Source of the DNA: an uncultured delta proteobacterium
Lineage (GTDB): Bacteria > Myxococcota_A > Polyangia > Polyangiales > Polyangiaceae
NCBI GenBank assembly: GCA_903893335.1
Contig: CAITLX010000133.1
Coordinates: forward strand, 1 to 6,536
Direction of reading: 5' to 3'
DNA: 6,536 nt
Part shown: positions 1 through 5,725 of the stretch, piece by piece
How the letters are laid out: each line of letters starts with the position of its first letter
Position numbering within the stretch: the first letter of the stretch is position 1
The notes under the pieces: generated by a model
Database searches by the model: none
Told to the model about the DNA's origin: nothing
Seen by the model: only the letters and a program-made list of their open reading frames with translations
Program-made: the position numbers and the translations under genes

Positions 1-916
1 ACGCGCGTCGCAGCGACACCGAGAACGCGGGGCCGACGAGCACCACGATCGTCGCGGCGAGCAGCCAGGTACGCGCCGCGAGCGGGCCGTCGGGGGCGAC
101 GACGGGCATGATCGCGCCGACGACGAGCTCCCCTGCCCGCGCGCGCACGTCGGGCCACATCCAGGGATTGGTCGCGACGAAGGCGAGCGGGCCGCCCGCG
201 AGCGCCACGAGCCAGACGACGGGCGCGGCCCAGCGCCCGCGCGACGCGTCGCGCGCCACCCGTCCGGGAGACGCCGCGAGGTCGAGCAGCGGCAAGGCGG
301 CGACGACGCCGACCGCGGCGGGCGCGACGCCGACGGCGACGCCCGCGAGCAGCGCGGTCGCGGCGCACGCCCAGCGCGAGCGGCGCCCGAGCGCGTGGGA
401 GGCGGGCGCGAGCACGAGCCCCCACGCGGCGAGCGCGAGCGCGAGCGAGACCCCCTGGCTGGGGGACGCGGCGCCGAACGGCACGGCGAGCGCGAGCGCG
501 GCGAACGCGAGCGCCGCGGGCCGCCCGACGAAGGCCCGCGCAGCCGCGAAGACGAGCGCCGGCCCGAGCGCACCGAGCAACACCGCGCCCAGCTGCACCC
601 GCGTCGCGACCTCGAGCGTCGGCGCGAGCCGTCGCGCCGCGGCGTCGAGGTAGCCCGCCACGAGGAGCGTCACGTGCCCGAAGGCACGCGCTGCCCCGAG
701 CCCGCGATCGACCTCGCGGGCGGCGAGCGCCTCGCGCGGCGCGCCCTCGAGGCGGACGATCCAGTCGGCCGCCGCCTCGATCGCGCGCACACGAGCGGCG
801 TCGGGAGGCCCCGACCGACGCGTCGCCAGCCACCGCGCGAAGGCCGCGGCGGCGAAGGTCGCGACGCCGAGCGCGAGGTCGAGGCGAAGGGCGCCCCGCC
901 CGGCGCGACGGCTCAC
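1..916 (-). CDS. Multi-pass membrane protein, possibly GT-C/PMT-type glycosyltransferase (C-terminus off the left edge)
   Basis: The minus-strand frame starting with GTG at 916 stays open for 305 codons and runs off the window, so the C-terminus is missing. The GTG shares four bases (GTGA) with the serA stop and has no clear Shine-Dalgarno of its own, so translation is probably coupled to serA. The product is Ala/Leu/Val-rich. A short basic N-terminus precedes a first hydrophobic segment (about 15-31). A non-membrane loop (about 32-104) follows, then hydrophobic segments near 105-129, 133-150, 154-171, 183-212, 230-248 and 283-300. This pattern of one membrane helix, a soluble loop and many further helices, plus the NPWMWPD stretch at 250-256, recalls PMT_2/ArnT-like GT-C glycosyltransferases, which transfer sugars from polyprenyl-phosphate carriers. 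I see no clear catalytic Asp-Glu pair in the first loop. The coding call is firm; the family is tentative, and an unrelated polytopic protein is possible. Confidence 0.7.
   Translation of the reverse strand, partial: MSRRAGRGALRLDLALGVATFAAAAFARWLATRRSGPPDAARVRAIEAAADWIVRLEGAPREALAAREVDRGLGAARAFGHVTLLVAGYLDAAARRLAPTLEVATRVQLGAVLLGALGPALVFAAARAFVGRPAALAFAALALAVPFGAASPSQGVSLALALAAWGLVLAPASHALGRRSRWACAATALLAGVAVGVAPAAVGVVAALPLLDLAASPGRVARDASRGRWAAPVVWLVALAGGPLAFVATNPWMWPDVRARAGELVVGAIMPVVAPDGPLAARTWLLAATIVVLVGPAFSVSLRRA
429..446. repeat. Hexanucleotide GCGAGC repeat inside the membrane protein gene
   Basis: Three tandem GCGAGC units lie at 429-446, and two more at 486-497. On the coding (minus) strand they encode Leu-Ala dipeptides within hydrophobic segments. 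They probably reflect codon bias in a Leu/Ala-rich helix, though such tracts can be prone to slippage in whole codons. Confidence 0.45.
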
Positions 917-2508
917 GGCAGGACGATGCTGAGCGCCGTCGAGACGTTCGGCAGGCTGCGGATCTCCTGGAGCACCGCCGCCGGCAGCGGCGAGTCGAGG
1001 CACCAGAGCGACGCCGCGCGCTTCGAGGCCGGGTGAAGACCGACCTGGAGGCGCGAGACGTTGATCTGCTCGCGACCGAACAGCGTGCCGACCGCGCCGA
1101 TGACTCCGGGGCGATCCTCGTTGAGGATCGCGAGCTGCGCGCCCGACAGGTGGGCGTCGAGCTCGTAGTCTCCCCAGCGCACCAGGCGGGCCGAGCCGTC
1201 GGCGGCGAGCGTGCCGTCGGCGCGGACGATGCGGCCGTCGGCGTTCTCGATGCGCACGGAGACGAGGGCCTGGAAGCCGCTCTCGCCGCCCGTGGTCTTC
1301 AGCTCGCGGAGCGCGATGCCGCGGTCGCGCGCGACGTGCGGCGCCGAGACCTGGTTGACCGCCGACTCGAGGTAGCGCTCGAGCACCCCCGCGACGGCCG
1401 CCGCCGAGACGGCAGCGGCGCCGAGGTCGCCCGGCTCGCCGGCGCACGCGATCTCGATGGTGCGCGGCTCGATCTTCTCGGCCTGCGCGAGGAAGCTGCC
1501 GAGCCGGCGCGCGAGGTTCGACCAGGGGCCGAGGCGCGCGGCGACGTCTCGCGAGACGGACGGCACGTTGACGGCGTTGGTGACGGTGCCCGTCGAGAGG
1601 TACGCGACCACCTGCTCGGCGATCTCGAGGGCGACGCGCTCCTGCGCCTCCTCGGTCGAGGCGCCGAGGTGCGGCGTGCACACCACGTCGTCGCGCGACA
1701 GCAGCGGGATGGCGCCCGGCGGCTCCTCGACGAAGACGTCGAGCGCCACGCCGCCGATCTGCCCGCTCAGAAGACCGCGCTCGAGCGCCGCCTCGTCGTA
1801 GATGCCGCCGCGCGCGCAGTTCACGAGCAGTACGCCCTTCTTCATCTTCGCGATCGTCGTGTCGTTGACGAGCGCCTTCGTCTCGCTGGTGAGGGGCGTG
1901 TGCACCGTGATGGCGTCCGCGCGCTCGAACAGCCCCTCGAGCGACACGAGCTCGACGCCGAGCGCCGAGGCGCGGTCGGCGGTCACGACGGGGTCGTACG
2001 CGATGACGTTCATGCGCAGGCCGCGCGCGCGGTCGGCGACGATGCGCCCGATGTTGCCGAGGCCGATGACGCCGAGCGTCTTGCCCGAGAGCTCGCGGCC
2101 CTGGAACTTCGTCTTCTCCCACTTGCCCGCGCGCATCGACGCGGTCGCCTGCGGGATCTTGCGCGCGAGCGAGAACAGGAGCGCGAGCGCGTGCTCGGCC
2201 GTGGTGATGGCGTTGCCCGTAGGCGTGTTCATCACGACGATGCCGCGCTTGGAGGCCGCCGGCACGTCGACGTTGTCGACGCCGATGCCCGCGCGACCGA
2301 CGACGCGCAGCGTCGTCGCCGCCTCGATGACCTTGGCGGTCACCTTGGAGCCCGAGCGGATGACGAGGCCGTCGAAGCCCGGGATGGTCGCCGCGAGCTC
2401 GGCCTCCTTCAGGCCCGGCTTGTAGACGACCTCGATGCCGGGAGCCGCGCGGAGGATCGCGAGGCCCGCGTCGCTGAGCGTGTCCGAGACGAGGATGCGT
2501 GCGGTCAT
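913..2508 (-). CDS. serA: D-3-phosphoglycerate dehydrogenase, long form with ASB and ACT domains
   Basis: This cytosolic enzyme oxidises 3-phosphoglycerate to 3-phosphohydroxypyruvate with NAD+, the entry step of phosphorylated serine synthesis. The 531-aa product matches the long form (M. tuberculosis SerA is about 528 aa). The N-terminal substrate domain carries GRAGIGVDNVD (71-81). The Rossmann domain carries GLGNIG (149-154) with Asp172 following for the NAD ribose. The catalytic triad of 2-hydroxyacid dehydrogenases is present: Arg233 in NCARGG, Glu262 in DVFVEEP and His280 in PHLGAST. Residues about 320-450 form the intervening (ASB) domain and about 458-531 an ACT domain with NEDRPG (463-468). 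Asp465 and Asn483 fall where the M. tuberculosis enzyme contacts feedback-inhibiting serine, so serine inhibition is plausible (inference). ATG at 2508 is preceded by GAAAGG at 2523-2518, 9 nt away. The gene lies 19 bp after serC and overlaps the next gene by 4 bp, so it is almost certainly in an operon. Confidence 0.97.
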   Translation of the reverse strand: MTARILVSDTLSDAGLAILRAAPGIEVVYKPGLKEAELAATIPGFDGLVIRSGSKVTAKVIEAATTLRVVGRAGIGVDNVDVPAASKRGIVVMNTPTGNAITTAEHALALLFSLARKIPQATASMRAGKWEKTKFQGRELSGKTLGVIGLGNIGRIVADRARGLRMNVIAYDPVVTADRASALGVELVSLEGLFERADAITVHTPLTSETKALVNDTTIAKMKKGVLLVNCARGGIYDEAALERGLLSGQIGGVALDVFVEEPPGAIPLLSRDDVVCTPHLGASTEEAQERVALEIAEQVVAYLSTGTVTNAVNVPSVSRDVAARLGPWSNLARRLGSFLAQAEKIEPRTIEIACAGEPGDLGAAAVSAAAVAGVLERYLESAVNQVSAPHVARDRGIALRELKTTGGESGFQALVSVRIENADGRIVRADGTLAADGSARLVRWGDYELDAHLSGAQLAILNEDRPGVIGAVGTLFGREQINVSRLQVGLHPASKRAASLWCLDSPLPAAVLQEIRSLPNVSTALSIVLP

Positions 2509-2527
2509 GGTCGGGGGCCTTTCGATC

Positions 2528-3616
2528 TCAGGCGTTGGCGCGGGCGAAGTCTCGGAGCAGCTGGGCCAGGGCCGTCACGGCTTGCAGCGAGACGGCGTTG
2601 TAGGTCGAGACGCGGATGCCGCCGACGGCGCGGTGCCCCTTGAGGCCGACCATGCCGGCCTTCTTGGCCTCGGCGATGAGCTTCTCCTCGAGGGCCTCGG
2701 TCGGGAGGCGGAAGACTACGTTCATCAGCGAGCGGCTGCCGACGTCGACCGGGCACTTGTAGAACGACGAGAGCTCGTCGAGCGCGCCGTAGAGGACGCG
2801 CCCCTTCTCGCGGTTCTGCTTCTCGACGGCGTCGAGGCCGCCCTGCTCCTCGAGCCACGCGAGCACGTTGCGCACGAGGTAGACGGAGAAGGTGGGAGGC
2901 GTGTTGTAGAGCGACTTGTTGTCGGCGTGCGTCTTGTACCGGAAGATCTTCGGGATGTCCTTGCGGCCCCCGTCGACCAGCGACTTGCGCGCGAGCACGA
3001 CGACGATGCCGCTCGGCCCGATGTTCTTCTGCGCGCCGGCGTAGACGAGCCCGAACTTCGAGACGTCGAACTTGCGCCACATGAAGTCGCTCGACATGTC
3101 GGCGACCAGCGGCACGTCGCCGGTGTTCGGGAAGTCGAACCACTGCGTGCCGAACAACGTGTTGTTCGACGTGATGTGGACGTACGCGGCGGCCGGGTCG
3201 AGGTCGAGCTCGGCCTGCGTCGGGATGCGCGTGTAGCGCCCGTCGACCGCGGTCGTCGCCGCGACGCGCGCGGTGCCGACGAGCTTCGCCTCTTCGAGGG
3301 CCTTCTCGGACCAGCCGCCGGTGAGCACGTAGTCGGCGCTCTTGCCCGCGGGCAGCAGGTTCATCGGCACCATCGCGAACTGCTGGCTCGCGCCGCCTTG
3401 CAGCAGCATCACGTGGTAGTCGTCGGGCACCGAGAGGAGGCGCCTGACGAGCGCCATCGCCTCGTCGTGGACGGCCTCGTACTCCTTGCCGCGGTGGCTG
3501 TGCTCGAGGACGCTCATGCCCGAGCTGCCGAGCTCGAGGAGCTCGCGCTGGGCGCGCTCGAGCGCGGGAAGCGGCAGTGCCGCGGGGCCGGCGTTGAAGT
3601 TGAACACGCGCGCCAT
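2528..3616 (-). CDS. serC: Phosphoserine aminotransferase
   Basis: This PLP enzyme transfers an amino group from glutamate to 3-phosphohydroxypyruvate, the SerA product, giving O-phosphoserine. In many bacteria it also serves pyridoxine synthesis. The 362-aa product has the family's usual length and starts with the typical FNFNAGPAALP (5-15). Visible active-site features are EHSHRGKEY (38-46) with substrate-binding His41-Arg42, the PLP-phosphate loop GGASQQF (74-80), TSNNTLFGTQW (149-159), Asp173 in the VADMSSD segment, and the Schiff-base Lys197 in GAQKNIGPSG. C-terminal KGHRAVGGIRVS (326-337) holds His328, Arg329 and Arg335, which in the E. coli enzyme bind the substrate phosphate and carboxylate. 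No expected residue is missing. ATG at 3616 follows AAAGGA (3628-3623) with 6-nt spacing. serA begins 19 bp downstream, and a DUF1015 gene ends 135 bp upstream on the same strand. Confidence 0.97.
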   Translation of the reverse strand: MARVFNFNAGPAALPLPALERAQRELLELGSSGMSVLEHSHRGKEYEAVHDEAMALVRRLLSVPDDYHVMLLQGGASQQFAMVPMNLLPAGKSADYVLTGGWSEKALEEAKLVGTARVAATTAVDGRYTRIPTQAELDLDPAAAYVHITSNNTLFGTQWFDFPNTGDVPLVADMSSDFMWRKFDVSKFGLVYAGAQKNIGPSGIVVVLARKSLVDGGRKDIPKIFRYKTHADNKSLYNTPPTFSVYLVRNVLAWLEEQGGLDAVEKQNREKGRVLYGALDELSSFYKCPVDVGSRSLMNVVFRLPTEALEEKLIAEAKKAGMVGLKGHRAVGGIRVSTYNAVSLQAVTALAQLLRDFARANA

Positions 3617-3641
3617 GGGCCGTCCTTTCGTGCGCGGCGCA

Positions 3642-3652
3642 TTTGCCGCAAA
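3642..3652. promoter_or_regulatory. 11-bp palindrome upstream of serC (candidate operator)
   Basis: TTTGC-C-GCAAA is a perfect inverted repeat around one central base, and the arms can be widened to GGC and GCC if a 3-nt insertion in one arm is allowed. It is an unusually A/T-containing patch for this window, and its near edge lies 25 bp upstream of the serC start, just before the Shine-Dalgarno. A repressor or activator site is possible. No known regulator motif is recognised, and a chance palindrome cannot be excluded. Confidence 0.3.
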
Positions 3653-3687
3653 GCCACTCCGAGCGCAAGCGCCGTGGCGCGTCGAGG

Positions 3688-3719
3688 CGCCGGGCCCGCC
3701 CGAGGGCGGAGGTCCGGCG
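3688..3719. repeat. Two-tier GC-rich hairpin between DUF1015 and serC
   Basis: The outer arms CGCCGG (3688-3693) and CCGGCG (3714-3719) are perfectly complementary. The inner arms CCGCC (3696-3700) and GGCGG (3705-3709) enclose a CGAG loop, with a small asymmetric internal loop (2 versus 4 nt) between the two stems. The structure is thus 11 base pairs long. There is no following T-run on either strand, so it is not a classical intrinsic terminator. It could pause RNA polymerase, stabilise the processed serC mRNA or act as an attenuator. Such pairings also arise by chance at this GC content. Confidence 0.4.
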
Positions 3720-3751
3720 AAGCGGCGCGCTCGGTCGGGTGCGCTCGCCTG

Positions 3752-5077
3752 TCACACCTCGCGGTCGGGCTCGAGCGTATGGATCGCCAGCCCGGTGAGC
3801 ACTTTCGGGTAGAAGTAGGTGCTCTTCTGCGGCATCACCTCGCCCGCCTCGGCGACCTCGCGCACCTGCGCCACCGGGGTCGCGTTCATCACGAAGAGCA
3901 CCTGTCCCTCGCCCGTCTCGAGCCGACGCACGCCGTCGGCGGGGTCTTGCAGGTACGAGAGGTTCGTCTTCGCCGCCTGCGCCTCGAGCGAGATGCCGAG
4001 CAGGTGCTCGAGCACGCCGCCGTGCAGCACGGCGACGTCGGTGCGCCGCACGACCGCGGGGCGCGCGCCGAGGGTCGGATGCGCCGCGAGGTCGACGTCC
4101 GAGCGCAGCGCGAGCAGCACCGCGCGGCCGCCGGGGGCGACGGCAGCGAACGCCGTACCCGACCGCCCCAGATCGCGCAGCTCCGCGACGAGCGACGCCG
4201 GGTCGGCGCTCGCGGGCGTGACGCGGAAGAGCGACGCGGCGCGCTGCACGAACTCGCCGAACGAGAAGCCCGCCAGCGAGTGCACGAAGCGGTGCGTCGG
4301 GAACACGACGAGATCGGGGTCGTCGCCGTTGCACAGGAACGCCATGAAGAAGCGGTGCTCGGCGCGGGGCCCCGCGGGGGTGCCGGCGGCGGCGAGCGCG
4401 GCGTCCGTCTCGCCGGCGTAGCGGAGCGCCGTCTCGTAGCGATGGTGGCCGTCGGCGATGAGCAGCGAGCCCTTGGCCATGTGGTCGACGATGGCGCGCA
4501 CCGCGTCGGCATCGGCGATGCGCGCGAGCTCGTGGTCGACGCCGTCGGGCGTGCGGAACGCGGCGAACGGCACGCCGGTCGCGATGGCGGCGTCGATCGC
4601 GCGCGCCGGATCGCGGTAGAGCATGAAGCCCGGCGAGAGGTTGGTGCGCGTCGCGCGGAAGAGCTTGAGGCGGTCCTCCTTCGGGCCCGCGAGCGTGCGC
4701 TCGTGCGGCAGCACGACGCGGTCGGCGTACGGAGCGGTGCGCACGAGCGCGAGCAGCCCCCGGCGCCTGCGCTTCGCGCCTCCGCCCGGCGGCGCGAACG
4801 TCTGGTCGTAGCGGTAGAACGAGGGCGTCTCGTCGCGCACCAGCACGCCCTCGGCGCGCCAGGCGGCGAGCAGCGCAGCCGCGTTCGCGTAACGCGCGTC
4901 GCCCTCGCCGTCCGGGAGGATGAGGCGCGCGACGTTGTGCGGGTCGCGCGCGACGAGCTCGGCGCGGTCGGCCGCGGAGATGACGTCGTACGGCGGGGCG
5001 ACGACGGTCGCGAGGTTCGCGACCGCGTACCGGAGGGGACGAAGCGGGGCGATCACCGTCATGACGCGGCGCAGCAT
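3752..5077 (-). CDS. DUF1015-family protein
   Basis: The product is 441 aa from ATG 5077 and matches the DUF1015 family (COG4198) along its whole length. It has VVAPPYDVIS (25-34), PHNVARL (46-52), PHERT (124-128), GPKEDRLKLFRA (131-142), the signature ADGHHRYETA (208-217), FPTHRFV (259-265) and MPQKSTYFYPK (415-425) near the C-terminus. No signal peptide or membrane segment is seen, so it is probably cytosolic. A basic patch (Lys-Arg-rich, 102-106) is locally odd. The reaction is unknown to me. From memory, DUF1015 genes often sit beside serA/serC in other bacteria, and this one directly precedes them, so a role in serine or phosphoserine metabolism is inferred. Start choice: ATG 5077 has a strong GGGAGGAG 9 nt upstream. 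ATG 5062, where homologues usually begin, is too far from it, and GTG 5107 lacks a well-placed site. Confidence 0.9.
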   Translation of the reverse strand: MLRRVMTVIAPLRPLRYAVANLATVVAPPYDVISAADRAELVARDPHNVARLILPDGEGDARYANAAALLAAWRAEGVLVRDETPSFYRYDQTFAPPGGGAKRRRRGLLALVRTAPYADRVVLPHERTLAGPKEDRLKLFRATRTNLSPGFMLYRDPARAIDAAIATGVPFAAFRTPDGVDHELARIADADAVRAIVDHMAKGSLLIADGHHRYETALRYAGETDAALAAAGTPAGPRAEHRFFMAFLCNGDDPDLVVFPTHRFVHSLAGFSFGEFVQRAASLFRVTPASADPASLVAELRDLGRSGTAFAAVAPGGRAVLLALRSDVDLAAHPTLGARPAVVRRTDVAVLHGGVLEHLLGISLEAQAAKTNLSYLQDPADGVRRLETGEGQVLFVMNATPVAQVREVAEAGEVMPQKSTYFYPKVLTGLAIHTLEPDREV

Positions 5078-5086
5078 AGCACGTCG

Positions 5087-5094
5087 CTCCTCCC
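5087..5094 (-). promoter_or_regulatory. Ribosome-binding site deciding the DUF1015 gene start
   Basis: GGGAGGAG on the minus strand is the strongest Shine-Dalgarno match in the window. It lies 9 nt before ATG 5077 and 24 nt before the alternative ATG 5062. It therefore supports a start with five extra residues before the family's usual N-terminus. Confidence 0.7.
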
Positions 5095-5163
5095 GTCGGC
5101 GCCTCACCTCGACCCGCCGGTTTCTTGTTCGGCGCGTGGCGCGCGTGGTACCGCACGCGGTCG

Positions 5164-5688
5164 ATGCGGTCCTCCTCGCGTGGCGCGCGGCGCCCCCTGT
5201 TCGGCTTCGCGCTCGGCCTCGCCTTCCTGGGGGGCGCGGCCGGCCTCGCGCCCGGTTGCGGAACCGAGGCGCAGGGCATCGAGGCCTGCCGCAAGGTCGA
5301 GGAGGAGCGCTGCCGCCAGGCCCCCGCGTGCGGCGACCTCGCCATCACGACGGCCGACGACGTGCAGGCCTGCGTGCGCTTCTACCGCGACCAGTGCCTG
5401 CACGGGCTCGTCACGGCCGACCCGGGCGCGCCGGTCGTCGATCGCTGCGTGCGCGCGATCCAGGCCGCCGGCACCTGCGCGCTCGACACAGCGAAGCGCG
5501 ACGACATCTCGACGTGCGACCCGGCGATCGCGACCAAGGGGTCCGACGCGAAGCGCCCCTGCGACATCATCCTCGCGCCCGACAAGGCCGACGACTGCGC
5601 CTGGCTGACGCCGACGCCCGACGCGGGCAGCGACGCGGGCGTCGACGCGACCGACGACGGCGCGACGGCCGACGCAGCCGCGGAGTGA
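5164..5688 (+). CDS. Small Cys-rich exported protein, probable lipoprotein, with Asp/Ala/Gly-rich tail
   Basis: The product is 174 aa from ATG 5164, and I do not recognise a family. The N-terminus is a signal peptide: a basic stretch (Arg2, Arg6, Arg9, Arg10), a hydrophobic core FGFALGLAFLGGAAGLA (13-29), then PGC with Cys32 as the probable lipidated residue. Pro at -2 makes the lipobox atypical. After Cys32 come ten more cysteines (42, 50, 56, 70, 78, 95, 105, 118, 133, 145), an even number that fits disulfides in an extracytoplasmic domain. The last 24 residues are acidic and Ala/Gly-rich with a DAGS-DAGV-DA repeat. Gly33 after the Cys would, by the E. coli rule, allow outer-membrane sorting. 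The frame also opens upstream at TTG 5125, but that start would put 13 extra residues before the signal peptide. No clear Shine-Dalgarno is seen. The gene diverges from DUF1015 and converges with the next gene. Confidence 0.75.
   Translation: MRSSSRGARRPLFGFALGLAFLGGAAGLAPGCGTEAQGIEACRKVEEERCRQAPACGDLAITTADDVQACVRFYRDQCLHGLVTADPGAPVVDRCVRAIQAAGTCALDTAKRDDISTCDPAIATKGSDAKRPCDIILAPDKADDCAWLTPTPDAGSDAGVDATDDGATADAAAE
5620..5655 (+). repeat. 12-bp tandem coding repeat (DAGS/DAGV/DATD)
   Basis: Three 12-bp units begin at 5620, 5632 and 5644. Each starts with GACGCG; the first two share GACGCGGGC and the third is degenerate. They encode the Asp-Ala-Gly repeats in the C-terminal tail of the Cys-rich protein. 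Such low-complexity acidic stretches are familiar in myxobacterial surface proteins, though usually as a linker just after the lipobox and not as a C-terminal tail. Confidence 0.6.
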
Positions 5689-5725
5689 CCGCCCCGCACG
5701 CGCAGTCGGCGAGGCAGCGCGAGGC

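Larger units (their letters stand above)
3617..3751. other. DUF1015-serC intergenic region
   Basis: This 135-bp spacer separates two co-directional minus-strand genes and is the largest non-coding stretch in the visible serine cluster. It contains the serC ribosome-binding site (3623-3628), an 11-bp palindrome (3642-3652), a short inverted repeat GCGCC-GT-GGCGC (3669-3680) and a larger two-tier hairpin (3688-3719). I could not find a convincing -35/-10 pair. The spacer is long for a pure read-through operon, so serC may have its own promoter or leader here. That is inference from length and structure. Confidence 0.5.

Noticed and set aside
108..1036. Two overlapping plus-strand open frames (108-653 and 395-1036)
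   Set aside because: They are antisense to the membrane protein gene, whose minus-strand frame is open from 916 to the edge and has coherent hydrophobic helices.
1033..2643. Open plus-strand frame of 536 codons antisense to serA
   Set aside because: It is the mirror of the serA codon pattern, and its Arg/Asp/Glu/Ala-rich translation has no recognisable domain.
5078..5163. Divergent promoter between DUF1015 and the Cys-rich gene
   Set aside because: A promoter is expected here, but no convincing -35/-10 or sigma-54 pattern could be read on either strand.
2505..5348. Open minus-strand frame of 947 codons across serC and DUF1015
   Set aside because: It is an alternative frame of the same strand over two genes with clear family motifs; the Arg/Ala/Pro-rich translation is a GC-bias artefact.
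2435..5608. Open plus-strand frame of 1057 codons antisense to serC and DUF1015
   Set aside because: It lies opposite two well-recognised genes, its translation is Arg/Ala/Glu/Asp-rich without domains, and long antisense frames are expected when third positions are almost all G or C.
5699..5721. Possible bidirectional terminator between the convergent genes
   Set aside because: Only a 5-bp stem (CGCGC/GCGCG) with a 13-nt loop and no T-run is present; such pairings are common by chance at this GC content.
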